Source: Filobacillus milosensis (lineage in GTDB: Bacteria > Bacillota > Bacilli > Bacillales > Alkalibacillaceae). Taken from it: a stretch of DNA of 35,839 nucleotides. Positions 23,195 to 31,771 of the stretch are shown one piece after another. The notes below the pieces were generated by a model. The model was not told the DNA's origin and searched no databases. It saw nothing but the letters and a program-made list of their open reading frames with translations. The translations under genes were made by a program, and so were the position numbers. Where the stretch lies: assembly GCF_004402015.1 (NCBI RefSeq), contig NZ_SOPW01000025.1, positions 1-35,839 of the forward strand. Direction: 5' to 3'. Each line of letters begins with the position of its first letter. Position 1 is the stretch's first letter.

Positions 23195-24661
23195 CTAACT
23201 TGCCCAATTAAATACTTCCGTCGTAGATTGAATGTTTTTTATAATGTTAGACGGAATTAGATCATCAATGTTGGAAATTTGTCTATATTCTTTTTGCTCT
23301 TCTTCGTAATTAGTGATGGTTACTTCTCCACCTTTTGGTATAAAATCAAATACTTCTAAAATATCCTGATTGGTTAGTCGAATACACCCTAACGATTGCT
23401 GCTCTGTAATCGGTACATTTTCAGAACTTCCGTGAATCGCCAATTCTTCTCCAATTCCAATTCCTGCTACCCCGTAGGCATTTGGCTCTTGACCTTTAGG
23501 ATTTATGACTCTATTGATGATTTGATAACGCCCCTCTGGTGTAAGGTCTCCTCTTCCAGAACCTATTTTCTTTTGCTTAATTAAATATGGATCACTATGA
23601 ACCTTCAATAGATGACTTGCTTTATTAATAGAGACTTTCACTTCATTGAATGGGATAACTCTTTTATCAGAGGTATTGGGGTAAAACATTTCACTAATAG
23701 TATTAGACTGCTTATTAAATACCCAACCACCATTTCCATTCCACTCTGTATATACTTGGTTAGATTGACTTAGTATTTCATTAGGTATAAAACTTAAATA
23801 GTTATTTGGATAATCTTGCACAAGTTCTATAATGTCCTCAGGGGCCGCACCATTATCTTCTATATAACTCATTAACGCAGTTCTTACAAGATTGACAGCA
23901 ACATAATTTAATGCAAAGTTCTGATCTAAATATTTTCTGTTTGGTAGATAACGAATTCTTACAGCGTCATCAATAGAAGAATTATATTCTGCTAACACGA
24001 ACGCGTTATCAATCTGCTTTTGCTGTTCAAGCGCATTGACTTCATTGTGTAATTTCTTATCAGAAGTTATTATGCCATATAAAAATACAGTCTGACTTGG
24101 ATACTCTTCACTAAGGTCCATCACTGCCTTATGTAACTGAGCTTCAACTTCCTCCATATCGATGGCAGGTTCAAAACTAAAAACAAACGGAATAATGTCA
24201 TTATCATAAATCACTTCTGTGTCATGATTAAGATCTTGAAATGAAGAGATGGCTCGGCTAACAGGTTCAAACCCTAACAGAAATCCTAATACACAAACAA
24301 AAAGTAACAAAACTAACACAGCTGTAGCTTTAGCATAGGCCGGAATTCGTTTTTGCTTGATTGGGCTTGTATTTATTGGTTTTATATTGTTTAACTCATC
24401 TTCAATACTGTTTATAGCTTTTTTAGATTTAGCATAATAGGGAGAATGGAAATATTGAGCGGATTTTTGATAATGGTTTAGTGCTTTTGCAAAATAACCT
24501 TCTTCTTCATATTTCTTTCCAAGATGATAGTGTAGTTCGGGTGTGGATTGATTGGAATAACGATAAAGCTTATCGTAATAATTTGGATCATCCTTAGATA
24601 CATATAAGTTTCTATTCAGTTTCTCTAAATGTTTCTTCAAATAACTATCATATTGATTCAA
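23195..24661 (-). CDS. Membrane-anchored L,D-transpeptidase (YkuD)
   Basis: A protein of 488 residues. The N-terminal 100 residues are cytosolic and look like one or two TPR-type helices (HYHLGKKYEEEGYFAKALNH). A membrane helix lies at about 109-131 (AVLVLLLFVCVLGFLLGF). The outer part has a long domain, then the YkuD catalytic site: His410 (ELAIHGSS), Ser423, Cys426 and Arg428 (SLGCIRLT). It would build 3-3 peptidoglycan cross-links or attach proteins. The start is TTG 24661 after AGGGGGGA. It is longer than the common YkuD enzyme because of the anchor and the extra outer domain. Confidence 0.85.
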   Translation of the reverse strand: MNQYDSYLKKHLEKLNRNLYVSKDDPNYYDKLYRYSNQSTPELHYHLGKKYEEEGYFAKALNHYQKSAQYFHSPYYAKSKKAINSIEDELNNIKPINTSPIKQKRIPAYAKATAVLVLLLFVCVLGFLLGFEPVSRAISSFQDLNHDTEVIYDNDIIPFVFSFEPAIDMEEVEAQLHKAVMDLSEEYPSQTVFLYGIITSDKKLHNEVNALEQQKQIDNAFVLAEYNSSIDDAVRIRYLPNRKYLDQNFALNYVAVNLVRTALMSYIEDNGAAPEDIIELVQDYPNNYLSFIPNEILSQSNQVYTEWNGNGGWVFNKQSNTISEMFYPNTSDKRVIPFNEVKVSINKASHLLKVHSDPYLIKQKKIGSGRGDLTPEGRYQIINRVINPKGQEPNAYGVAGIGIGEELAIHGSSENVPITEQQSLGCIRLTNQDILEVFDFIPKGGEVTITNYEEEQKEYRQISNIDDLIPSNIIKNIQSTTEVFNWAS

Positions 24662-24730
24662 ATCTATCCCCCCTAAACATACCTATTAACATTTGTATTT
24701 TTAAGAGAGAAAAATATAACTATTAAATAT

Positions 24731-24766
24731 AAAAAAACTCTAGTGAAGAAATGCCTTCACTAGAGA
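24731..24766 (-). terminator. Terminator of the AbgT gene
   Basis: An 11-bp stem (24738-24748 with 24755-24765), flanked on the left by seven A, i.e. a T run on the minus strand. Confidence 0.9.
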
Positions 24767-24774
24767 TAGATTGA

Positions 24775-26295
24775 TTAATTACTATAAAAAATTGGAGATC
24801 CTGGCCCTAATTCAATTCCAAATAGCATCCAAACAATTAACATTGCTGTCCAAAATACCATGAACGCGATTGAATATGGGAACATAACCGAAATTAACGT
24901 ACCAATACCCATTTTCTTATCATATTTCTGTGCGAATGCAATAATAATCGCAAAGTATGGCATTAATGGCGTAATAATGTTTGTTGATGAATCGGCAATT
25001 CGATATGCCATTTGAGTGAATTCTGGCGAGAAGCCCATGCCCATCATGATCGGGACAAAAACTGGTGCTAACATTGCCCATTTAGCAGAGGCACTACCGA
25101 TAAATAGGTTGATAAATCCAACCACTAAAATAAATGCAATGACTAGTGGAATCCCACCAAATTCAATAGCTTGCAAGAATTCAGCACCGAATACACCTAA
25201 AACAAGACCCATGTTTGTTTCATTAAAGTAAGCTACGAATTGACCTGCTGTGAAAGCTAGTACAATAAACATACCCATTGAAGCCATAGTATCTGATAAT
25301 TGATCAGCTACGTCTTTATCATTTTTAATGCTCTTCGTTGCAATTCCATAAAACAGTCCAGGTATGAAGAACAATAGCAAAATAATCGGTACTAATGATG
25401 ACATAAATGGTGATTGAATAATTTGTCCTTCATCACCACGTAATGGTGCGCCACTTGGTACAATTAATAACGCCGTACCAATAACCGAGATAATTAATGA
25501 AATTGTAGCCCATCTTAAACCTTTTTTCTCAGATGCATCTAATCCATCTAAATCTTCACGATAATCACCTTTGTATTCACCTAAACGCGGTTCAACAATC
25601 TTTTCAGTTACCCACGCTCCTACGAATGTTAGTAAGAAAACAGATGCGATAATGAACCAATAGTTCATTGCGATATTCATCGTTTCAGCGTAACCAGCAT
25701 CTAATACCGCTGCAATCGTTAATTCACCTAACATTGCATCAGTTGCTGACAGGAATAAGTTTGCACTAAACCCTGCTGATACACCTGCGAATGCTGCTGC
25801 TAAACCAGCTAGAGGATGTCGACCTAATCCAGCGAAAATAACAGCACCTAATGGTGGTAGTACTACATAACCAGCATCTGAAGCCACACTAGACATGATA
25901 CCAGCAAAAACTAAACCTGCAGTAATTAAGCGATTAGGTACAATTTGAACAAAACCACGTAAACCTGCACTGATTAGGCCTGTCCGCTCAGCAACACCTA
26001 TACCTAACATTGTTGCTAATACAACTCCTAAAGGGGCGAACCCTATGAAGTTATCAACCATATTCTCAAATATATAACGTATTCCTTCTTTACTTAAGAG
26101 GCTTTTAACCTCAACCATTTTCCCTTCTTCACCGGGGTGTTCTACACTTACTCCAGTCATTGAAACAATAGCTGATATAACTATAACTGCTAAAGCTAAT
26201 ATTGCGAATAATGTAACTGGGTGTGGGAGCTTGTTGCCTGCTCGTTCGATGAAGTCAAGAAAACGTTGAAAAATTCCACGACGTTGTTTCTCCAT
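24775..26295 (-). CDS. AbgT family transporter
   Basis: A protein of 506 residues from ATG 26295, chosen because AAAGGAG stands at the right distance; the longer frame to 26322 runs through that site. The sequence MEKQRRGIFQRFLDFIERAGNKLPHPVTLFAI is the family's start, followed by the typical hairpins PNRLITAGLVFAGIMSS and FSANLFLSATDAMLGEL, and the late DSSTNIITPLMPYF. Members of this family export p-aminobenzoyl-glutamate or sulphonamides using the proton gradient. It stands alone with a terminator. Substrate uncertain. Confidence 0.88.
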   Translation of the reverse strand: MEKQRRGIFQRFLDFIERAGNKLPHPVTLFAILALAVIVISAIVSMTGVSVEHPGEEGKMVEVKSLLSKEGIRYIFENMVDNFIGFAPLGVVLATMLGIGVAERTGLISAGLRGFVQIVPNRLITAGLVFAGIMSSVASDAGYVVLPPLGAVIFAGLGRHPLAGLAAAFAGVSAGFSANLFLSATDAMLGELTIAAVLDAGYAETMNIAMNYWFIIASVFLLTFVGAWVTEKIVEPRLGEYKGDYREDLDGLDASEKKGLRWATISLIISVIGTALLIVPSGAPLRGDEGQIIQSPFMSSLVPIILLLFFIPGLFYGIATKSIKNDKDVADQLSDTMASMGMFIVLAFTAGQFVAYFNETNMGLVLGVFGAEFLQAIEFGGIPLVIAFILVVGFINLFIGSASAKWAMLAPVFVPIMMGMGFSPEFTQMAYRIADSSTNIITPLMPYFAIIIAFAQKYDKKMGIGTLISVMFPYSIAFMVFWTAMLIVWMLFGIELGPGSPIFYSN

Positions 26296-26454
26296 GTTTT
26301 CAATCTCCTTTCTACTCCCCATTTTTCTGAAAAATTAATCAATTGTTGATTGAGTAACGCATATCATTATAAGGGCAATCAGAGATATTTTGAATAGACT
26401 TTCAAATACACGAACTAGGAAAATAATTAATAACTTTGGGATTAATTTAAAATA

Positions 26455-26496
26455 TAAAAAAACTGTGACTTATTACAAAATAGTTAAGTCACAGTT
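26455..26496 (-). terminator. Second hairpin terminator upstream of AbgT
   Basis: A perfect 12-bp stem AACTGTGACTTA (26461-26472) with its complement at 26485-26496, plus seven A on the left (T run on the minus strand). No gene ends directly before it, so it may be a back-up terminator or the end of a lost gene. The rest of 26296-26595 holds no convincing gene. Confidence 0.7.
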
Positions 26497-26546
26497 ACGG
26501 GATCCGTTAATTGCAATTCACACTAAATTAATATTGAGATTACTTC

Positions 26547-26580
26547 AAAAAAGGGCCTTAGAATTTTCCTAAGCCCTTTG
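26547..26580 (-). terminator. Terminator of the membrane protein gene at 26596
   Basis: AAGGGC...TTAG pairs with CTAAGCCCTT with a one-base bulge; an A run precedes it (T run on the minus strand). Confidence 0.8.
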
Positions 26581-26595
26581 AGCGTGGAAATTCAA

Positions 26596-27075
26596 TTATT
26601 CAATTTTATAATCTACAATCCATTGAGAATATGGAAAATATTTAATCACGAAATAACGACCTTCTGCTTCTTCTTCTGATACGTTTGGGACAGGAGTTAA
26701 AGGAAGTCTAACTCCCTCAACAGTGACAAAAAAAGATTCACCTGTTTTTCCAGAGGGTGGGAAATATTCAACCTCAGAAGGAACCCCCTCCAGAGTGCTA
26801 TAATTTTTAGTTATGTAATTGAGGAAATCCACCCAAAAAAAATGGCTCATGATAAGTACAGCTACTCCTATTCCACCAAAAATAATTCTCATAGGTAGCC
26901 CGTTTTTCCCTCGAAAACCTTTCCAACCTTTATTAACAAAAATACTAAAAGAAACCAATGAAAAACCTGAAATTGTACCAGATGCCATGATGAAAATAAA
27001 ACTGTGTATATATTCTGAGAAATAAATTGGGATGAATGCTAAAATACCCATACCGAGCAATATATAATAAAACAT
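26596..27075 (-). CDS. Membrane protein with outer C-terminal domain
   Basis: A protein of 159 residues with three hydrophobic segments (about 2-18, 24-47, 63-88) and a soluble C-terminal part of 65 residues. That part contains two Pro-rich turns and the strand-like FFVTVEGVRLPLTPVPNV. The ATG follows GAGAGGTGAATAATAA. No family recognised. It probably presents its C-terminal half on one face of the membrane. Confidence 0.65.
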   Translation of the reverse strand: MFYYILLGMGILAFIPIYFSEYIHSFIFIMASGTISGFSLVSFSIFVNKGWKGFRGKNGLPMRIIFGGIGVAVLIMSHFFWVDFLNYITKNYSTLEGVPSEVEYFPPSGKTGESFFVTVEGVRLPLTPVPNVSEEEAEGRYFVIKYFPYSQWIVDYKIE

Positions 27076-27130
27076 TTATTATTCACCTCTCTTTTAGTAT
27101 GGCAAATCTATATCTATACATCCCTCTTCC

Positions 27131-27236
27131 ATTAAACTGTCCTGTTAGCTAAATATAATATTCTAACTATTTTTAAGACAAATAAAAAGGCAACCAATTA
27201 ATGATCGCCTTGTTCAAATCCCGTTAGCACAATAAA
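27131..27236. repeat. Dispersed intergenic repeat with hairpin terminator
   Basis: The stretch contains GTTAGCTAAAT (27143-27154), ATAATATTC, an A run with AAAAAGGC...GATCGCC (hairpin, 27185-27209, working as a terminator for the minus-strand gene ending at 27242) and TTGTTCAAAT...CCGTTAGC (27210-27229). The same order of pieces is found at 32924-33058. On the minus strand it reads as hairpin, then T run. Confidence 0.55.
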
Positions 27237-27241
27237 ACTAT

Positions 27242-27610
27242 TTATTGTTGAAAATGTTGAATTTGATTATATCCAGCAATTATAGCTCCAATCAACCACA
27301 AGGTTAAAAAAATAATGATTAAAACTTCTTTCCATATTTCCTTCCATACCCTTTTTATAGTGAGTTCCTCTTTTTCTCCCACAATGCTTTCAACTTTTTG
27401 AAACGGAGTTCTTAATAGAATGCTCATTAAAAATAAAAAGATATTTTTAAACCTCTTGTTGTGGGAAATCATTGAAATTTTATACAAAGAATAAAATATA
27501 ACAAATGTAACGACGAACAAATAAGCACAAATCGTTATAACCATTCGAAATTGCACACCAGTAACATCCGTAGCTTCGGTAAAAAACATTAGCTTTCTTC
27601 TCCGTTTCAT
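27242..27610 (-). CDS. Small membrane protein
   Basis: A protein of 122 residues with helices at about 22-45 and 95-113 and a positively charged, Lys/Glu middle. The ATG 27610 has no clear ribosome site; a second ATG at 27589 (giving MFFTEATDVTGV) has GGAGAAG eleven bases upstream and may be the true start. No family recognised. Confidence 0.55.
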   Translation of the reverse strand: MKRRRKLMFFTEATDVTGVQFRMVITICAYLFVVTFVIFYSLYKISMISHNKRFKNIFLFLMSILLRTPFQKVESIVGEKEELTIKRVWKEIWKEVLIIIFLTLWLIGAIIAGYNQIQHFQQ

Positions 27611-27728
27611 TCTTGTTGTTATAACTTAATGCTACTTATTCGTAGCCATTACAAAATATCATTTCCGAATCACTAAGCAGTATGCCTCAGTAACTTATAG
27701 TTTAATATGATAAAAATCGGTCACATTT

Positions 27729-27757
27729 ATTGAACAAGCGCCACCCGTTAGCTCAAA
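27729..27757. repeat. Copy of the dispersed repeat
   Basis: ATTGAACAAGCGCC followed by CCCGTTAGCTCAA. The C-rich core and the TTAGCTCAA arm match the copies at 32924 and 27131. Confidence 0.45.
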
Positions 27758-27768
27758 AATACCTTATT

Positions 27769-28041
27769 CTACTCGATTAAATTTTCTATTGTTTGAGATA
27801 TATCCATTAACCAATTATTATTCTCATTTGCTTCAATTAACTCATTCACTTCATATGTAGCATAATAGCCCTCATCAATAAATGGATCGGATTTAACAAG
27901 TTTTTTTGCTTCATCTATCGTTTCACAAATTAATATTTGCATAGCTGTATCATTATCTTTAAAAGGTCCACAAATTAAGAGTTTTTCATGTTCTGTAAGG
28001 TTTTGTAAATGTTTTACGTGACTGCTTAATAAATATCTCAA
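27769..28041 (-). CDS. YciI-like protein, shortened at the N-terminus
   Basis: A protein of 90 residues. SHVKHLQNL, CGPFKDNDTAMQILICETIDEAKKLVKSDPFIDEGYYATYEV is the second half of the YciI-like alpha/beta fold (DPF-x-x-x-G). The first beta strand, normally beginning MKYF or similar, is missing, and the TTG start at 28041 has no ribosome site. It begins five bases after the stop of the Yip1 gene, so it may be translated by coupling, or be a truncated copy. Confidence 0.65.
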   Translation of the reverse strand: MRYLLSSHVKHLQNLTEHEKLLICGPFKDNDTAMQILICETIDEAKKLVKSDPFIDEGYYATYEVNELIEANENNNWLMDISQTIENLIE

Positions 28042-28045
28042 TGAT

Positions 28046-28660
28046 CTAAAAATTAAAGTGTATAAATAAGTAAGTATTAAATAATAAGAAGATAATAGCT
28101 ATTAACCAATAAAAAATCTTTGGAGGTTCATTTGTTGATATCACTTTTAATCCATTTACTACCAACATGACTTGCCATAGGGTCACTATTATATATGTAA
28201 TAAGTATCGATTGGTAAAACCAATCATTAATAGATCCACCGTCTGATATTCTAGGTAAAAAAACGTAAATAGTGACATTAATTATACTCAATGTGTAAAT
28301 GTGAGTCATCATGGAGGCTATTTGTTTATAGGTAATTATTAAACGAAACAGCTTTGCCACCAAGAATGAAAACAAAGATATAATAAATATAAATATTAAC
28401 AAATTAGTGATTACTTCCAATAAAAAGGTTCCAGTCCAATTAACTAACAAATACCAAGGCATAACTGTCACTGTTTCTCCAAAGATACTGTACTCAAATC
28501 TTTGTGTAAGTAAGACAAGTATAATTTCTATAACAATTATTAATATGATAAAAATTAACGGTTTTAATATAATTGGATCTTCTTTTATTTTAATGAATTG
28601 TGAAGTTGGCTTATAAAATATCCTCCATAAAGAAGGAGAATTTGTTTTATTATTTTTCAA
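28046..28660 (-). CDS. Yip1-domain membrane protein
   Basis: A protein of 204 residues with a short cytosolic N-terminus (WRIFYKPTSQFIKIKEDP, typical of Yip1/YIP1-like bacterial proteins) and five hydrophobic helices. The start is TTG 28660 after AAAGGA. It forms a tight pair with the YciI-like gene. Function unknown. Confidence 0.72.
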   Translation of the reverse strand: MKNNKTNSPSLWRIFYKPTSQFIKIKEDPIILKPLIFIILIIVIEIILVLLTQRFEYSIFGETVTVMPWYLLVNWTGTFLLEVITNLLIFIFIISLFSFLVAKLFRLIITYKQIASMMTHIYTLSIINVTIYVFLPRISDGGSINDWFYQSILITYIIVTLWQVMLVVNGLKVISTNEPPKIFYWLIAIIFLLFNTYLFIHFNF

Positions 28661-28919
28661 ATGAACAATCCTTTCACTTTCTTAATCATAAATTTTTATT
28701 AGGGCTATCACACAATCTTGGTTAATAATAAAAAATGTGTATTTGATGTTTTAAAAACGTGCTATTAGTTAAACAAAGTACCCTTTTAAGATACCTTCGT
28801 TTTTCCTCTATGAATGTTGTTAACCCACAAGACTTTTCTTGAGGAAACATTTTTTACCTTATTTTGATAACCTCCTGAACAACACCTTTTCTTTGGTTTT
28901 AGTAAAGATGAATATTAAG
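28661..28919. other. Intergenic stretch before the DinB gene end
   Basis: No convincing gene. The stretch includes CTATTAGTTAAACAAAG (28762-28778), a likely decayed copy of the dispersed repeat arm, and an A/T-rich remainder. Confidence 0.4.
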
Positions 28920-29381
28920 TTAATGTAACTTTCTTCCAATTAAGTTAGCAGAAACAGGTTTGAATTCTAATTCTCTTGACCAAATTGAAAGTTGACCGAT
29001 ATGATGAATTTCATGTGCAATTATATGGTGCAAAATATCATCAACTATATATTTTTCTTTATCCCAAGGAACAGCTACTAGCTCCTCTTTTACTTCATCG
29101 AGATCTGTTTTTAGAAATTCAGTTATTTCATTTTGGAATTTATCTGAGAGTGTTTTTAACTTTTTAGGTGTGTTATAATCTGCAAATTCAACTTTTATAT
29201 CTTCTTTGCCTTGAATCCCACGAATCCAACTATATTCAACATCAATAATGTGAAAAAGAGTATATAAAATACTCCCTACTCCTCCTTGACGATTTTTTAA
29301 CAACTCTTCAATTGTTAGTTGTCTACACCAGTCAAACCACTCATCCCTAACTTGCCAGTTGTACTCAAAAAATTTTAACAA
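28920..29381 (-). CDS. DinB family protein
   Basis: Start TTG 29381, chosen because AGGAGT stands just upstream and the product then begins MLKFFEYNWQVRDEWFDWC, the family's usual start; the frame is open to 29450 but the extension is not coding-like. The 153-residue protein has His44 in TLFHIIDVEYSWI and the HEIHHIGQL segment near residue 128, which form the metal-binding triad of the DinB four-helix bundle. Known members act in thiol or detoxification chemistry; the exact role is open. Confidence 0.87.
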   Translation of the reverse strand: MLKFFEYNWQVRDEWFDWCRQLTIEELLKNRQGGVGSILYTLFHIIDVEYSWIRGIQGKEDIKVEFADYNTPKKLKTLSDKFQNEITEFLKTDLDEVKEELVAVPWDKEKYIVDDILHHIIAHEIHHIGQLSIWSRELEFKPVSANLIGRKLH

Positions 29382-29448
29382 TGTACACACTCCTAGTATA
29401 TTTAATATTAATAAATTCACTTTTACCCATCTCATTAATAAATTCGAC

Positions 29449-29483
29449 AAAAAGAGCGTTTACCCTTCTTAGATCAACGCCCT
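29449..29483 (-). terminator. Hairpin terminator for the flavin reductase gene
   Basis: AAGAGCGTT pairs with AACGCCCTT around a loop of about 14 bases, and an A run precedes it (T run on the minus strand). It lies about 50 bases after the stop at 29532. Confidence 0.7.
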
Positions 29484-29531
29484 TCTCAATTCCTGCCTAT
29501 TTAAATTATATGATAGCTACTTATTTGATTA

Positions 29532-30152
29532 TTAAGTCTCAGCTCTATAGGTTTTACCTAATTCGTTACCAAGACCGAAATAATGGCGAAAATTATATAT
29601 AAGTGGACTCCATTTTTCTGGATCAATATGGTTCTCATTTAAAACTAAATTCTCATGAGCATGTACATGTTTAGCTTGAGTTTCAATAATACCAAAGTTG
29701 GGGTAATAATCTGGAATACGAATATCCATTACCTTCGCCTCGATTTGTATTGGACATTCTAATATTCGAGTTGGTTTTACTGATAAAGATTCTTCTGGGG
29801 TGAGTTGACTAGCGGTATATTTATCTTTTTCGTACGTAAAACCATTTGCAATCTTGTAATCTGGAACAGGATTTTTACCAGTAAAAGGTGCTAATTTCTC
29901 TACGTTTTGCCAAAGAGAAGGACTAGGTAAATTTATAACACATTCTGGATGGCTTTTAAGGTTCTCGATGGCTTTTCCACCTAACCCTAATCCCAGAACA
30001 ATACAATTGCCTAACCCCCACGAAGATGATATTGGGCTAATATTCACACTCTCATCTTCATTTAATGTTGTGAGTAAAACTACAGGGGTGCCATAATAGA
30101 GAATTTTAGGTTTAACTAGCTTTGTTTTTAGTTTGTTACTTGAATTAATCAT
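29532..30152 (-). CDS. Flavin reductase family protein
   Basis: A protein of 206 residues. VKPKILYYGTPVVLLTTLNEDESVNISPISSSWGLGNCIVLGLG matches the FMN-binding split-barrel (flavin reductase/DIM6-NTAB) fold, with CVINLPSPSLW and TRILECPIQIEAKVMDI following. It binds FMN and probably uses NAD(P)H. The ATG 30152 follows AAAGGAGGATTTATCA. It is divergent from an ArsR-type regulator, with about 90 bases between the two starts, a usual sign of control by that regulator. Confidence 0.85.
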   Translation of the reverse strand: MINSSNKLKTKLVKPKILYYGTPVVLLTTLNEDESVNISPISSSWGLGNCIVLGLGLGGKAIENLKSHPECVINLPSPSLWQNVEKLAPFTGKNPVPDYKIANGFTYEKDKYTASQLTPEESLSVKPTRILECPIQIEAKVMDIRIPDYYPNFGIIETQAKHVHAHENLVLNENHIDPEKWSPLIYNFRHYFGLGNELGKTYRAET

Positions 30153-30243
30153 TGATAAATCCTCCTTTGTTGAATTAATTTGTATTGTATCACGTAGATA
30201 TTTCCATTATTATCGAAGTATGAATGTTTTTGGAGGTAATTTT

Positions 30244-30930
30244 ATGGATGTTAATCCGAATATGGCACTAGTAGCAGCCATAATAAGTGATAAAACAAGA
30301 TCTAAGATGATTTTTATTATGCTAGATGGAAGATTCCATTCAGCAAGTGAGTTGGCTTATATGGCTGGAATCAAACCCCAAACAGCTACTTTTCATCTCA
30401 AAAAAATGACTGAAGCTCAAATTATCAAAGTTGAGAAGCAGGGTAGACACAAATATTTCGGAATAAAGGATCCAGGGGTTGCTAGTGTATTAGAAACTTT
30501 TTTGTCTATAGCCCCCCAATTTGAGGTTCGTTCATTAAAGAAATCACCTAGAGATAAAGCTCTACGCTCAGCGAGGACTTGTTATGATCATTTAGCAGGT
30601 AACCTTGGAGTAAAGTTAGTATCGGCATTAGAAAAAAAGGGGGTTCTAGTTAAAGAAAATGATAAATATGAAGTGACAAATGAAGGAATAGAATTTTTGG
30701 CTACATTACAAATAAACATTTACGAATTAAAAAAGAAACGGCGTTCATTTTCACATAAATGCTTAGACTGGAGTGAAAGGAAACATCATATGGGAGGAGC
30801 GCTAGGCAATGCTATATTTGAAAAAATATTAGAGTTTGGATGGATAAAACGACTCCCAAACACACGAGCTATTAAAATTACAACTTTAGGAGAAGAACAC
30901 ATACCTAAAATATTTAATATCGACTTATAG
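30244..30930 (+). CDS. ArsR-type helix-turn-helix regulator
   Basis: Start ATG 30244 with TTGGAGGTAATTTT upstream; an earlier in-frame ATG at 30133 lies inside the neighbour and lacks a ribosome site. The 228-residue protein has a winged helix near residues 10-80: SDKTRSKMIFIMLDG, ASELAYMAGIKPQTATFHLKKM (recognition helix), then a wing KVEKQGRHKYFGI. The C-terminal part is a second helical domain of unknown ligand. It likely controls the divergent flavin reductase gene and itself. Confidence 0.83.
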   Translation: MDVNPNMALVAAIISDKTRSKMIFIMLDGRFHSASELAYMAGIKPQTATFHLKKMTEAQIIKVEKQGRHKYFGIKDPGVASVLETFLSIAPQFEVRSLKKSPRDKALRSARTCYDHLAGNLGVKLVSALEKKGVLVKENDKYEVTNEGIEFLATLQINIYELKKKRRSFSHKCLDWSERKHHMGGALGNAIFEKILEFGWIKRLPNTRAIKITTLGEEHIPKIFNIDL

Positions 30931-30965
30931 TTCCATGGCTGTTTCTCATTTGTTTAATATATTAG

Positions 30966-31000
30966 AAAAGGGAGCGTTAATACTTCTTGAATTAACGCCC
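30966..31000 (+). terminator. Hairpin after the regulator gene, with repeat arm
   Basis: GGGAGCGTTAAT (30970-30981) pairs with ATTAACGCCCCC (30991-31002, one mismatch). A copy of the CCCCC...TTACTTTAA repeat arm follows (to about 31015). It ends transcripts in either direction. Confidence 0.6.
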
Positions 31001-31035
31001 CCATTTACTTTAAGAACAACTCTTCACAAATTATT

Positions 31036-31206
31036 TTACAATTTCGTCTTTGGGGTTGAGCCTGCTTTCCATATTGTTAATGCGATTGCAATAGTTGACA
31101 AGCTCCATAACAAGAACCCCCATTGCCCAGTAATAATTGAAATAATCAAGAACAACAATGGACTACCTATTAAAATAATTAATGATATTTTTTGATAACG
31201 ATTCAT
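31036..31206 (-). CDS. Very small membrane protein, 56 residues
   Basis: Reading the minus strand from ATG 31204-31206 gives MNRYQKISLIILIGSP, two hydrophobic helices (about 6-25 and 29-47) and a basic tail ending PKTKL with a stop at 31036. GCTGGGGGTTTTTAC precedes the ATG, a fair ribosome site. The regular topology and the site convince me that this is a real gene, but no family is recognised. Confidence 0.6.
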   Translation of the reverse strand: MNRYQKISLIILIGSPLLFLIISIITGQWGFLLWSLSTIAIALTIWKAGSTPKTKL

Positions 31207-31266
31207 GTAAAAACCCCCAGCACTGAAATATTAAATTGTAGAAATTATATTTTTTACATTTAGTTA

Positions 31267-31300
31267 GCTTTTCAACTCTTATCCCCGTTACTTTAATAAC
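31267..31300. repeat. Copy of the dispersed repeat
   Basis: TTTTCAACTCTTATCCCCGTTACTTTAA carries both arms and the C-rich core of the repeat, between the small protein gene and the membrane protein gene. Confidence 0.45.
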
Positions 31301-31302
31301 AT

Positions 31303-31701
31303 TTAGTTTCCACTTAACCCTCTTACTAAAAGGATTCCTGATGCTATATTTATAACAACGTTTATTTCAGGCAAACTCAACATTTCGATATAAAATGGAG
31401 TCCCGACTCCAAACCACTGAACCCATTTAATTATGGGAATAAATCCGATAACTATTAATATAGCAGCTGGTGCTATCAACCAATTAATACGTATATTACC
31501 GATTAATACATCCTTTAGAGATCTCCATTCTATAAAGACTCCAAACAAAAATCCCCAAAGACTCATTTTAAGTAATACGAAGTATGGATTCTCACTCGCA
31601 TTAAGATGGAGATTTACATACCAAAATGTATCATTCATAAGATAAAGTAATCCAACCATGCCGAAGAAAATAAAAATAAAGTATAATACCTTTTTATACA
31701 A
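31303..31701 (-). CDS. Small four-helix membrane protein (paralogue of the gene at 219)
   Basis: A protein of 132 residues with four hydrophobic segments. WGFLFGVFIEWRSL and SGILLVRGLSGN correspond to WAFLFGILLEWRGL and AGTLLIRSFSEK in the protein at 219-641. The start is TTG 31701 with AAGGGGTG upstream. The family is unknown to me. A dispersed repeat copy follows its 3' end at 31267. Confidence 0.7.
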   Translation of the reverse strand: MYKKVLYFIFIFFGMVGLLYLMNDTFWYVNLHLNASENPYFVLLKMSLWGFLFGVFIEWRSLKDVLIGNIRINWLIAPAAILIVIGFIPIIKWVQWFGVGTPFYIEMLSLPEINVVINIASGILLVRGLSGN

Positions 31702-31736
31702 AATATCACCCCTTAAAGCATATTCTTCTCACAACC

Positions 31737-31771
31737 TTATTCAACTATTGCCCCCAATTAGTTGAACAAAG
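31737..31771. repeat. Best-preserved copy of the dispersed repeat
   Basis: TTATTCAACTATTG, a C5 core, AATTAGTTGAACAAAG: the arms TTCAACTA and TTAGTTGAA are inverted copies around the C core. It lies between the genes ending at 31701 and 31772. Confidence 0.65.

Noticed and set aside
26390-26572. Plus-strand open frame of 60 codons
   Set aside because: It runs through two terminator hairpins and has no ribosome site.
28730-28855. Minus-strand frame starting MFPQEKSC
   Set aside because: The AGGAGG site is about 20 bases too far from its ATG and the sequence overlaps a repeat-like piece.
30935-31195. Plus-strand open frame of 86 codons
   Set aside because: It has no ribosome site, lies across a hairpin and a repeat copy, and covers the better-supported minus-strand small gene at 31036.
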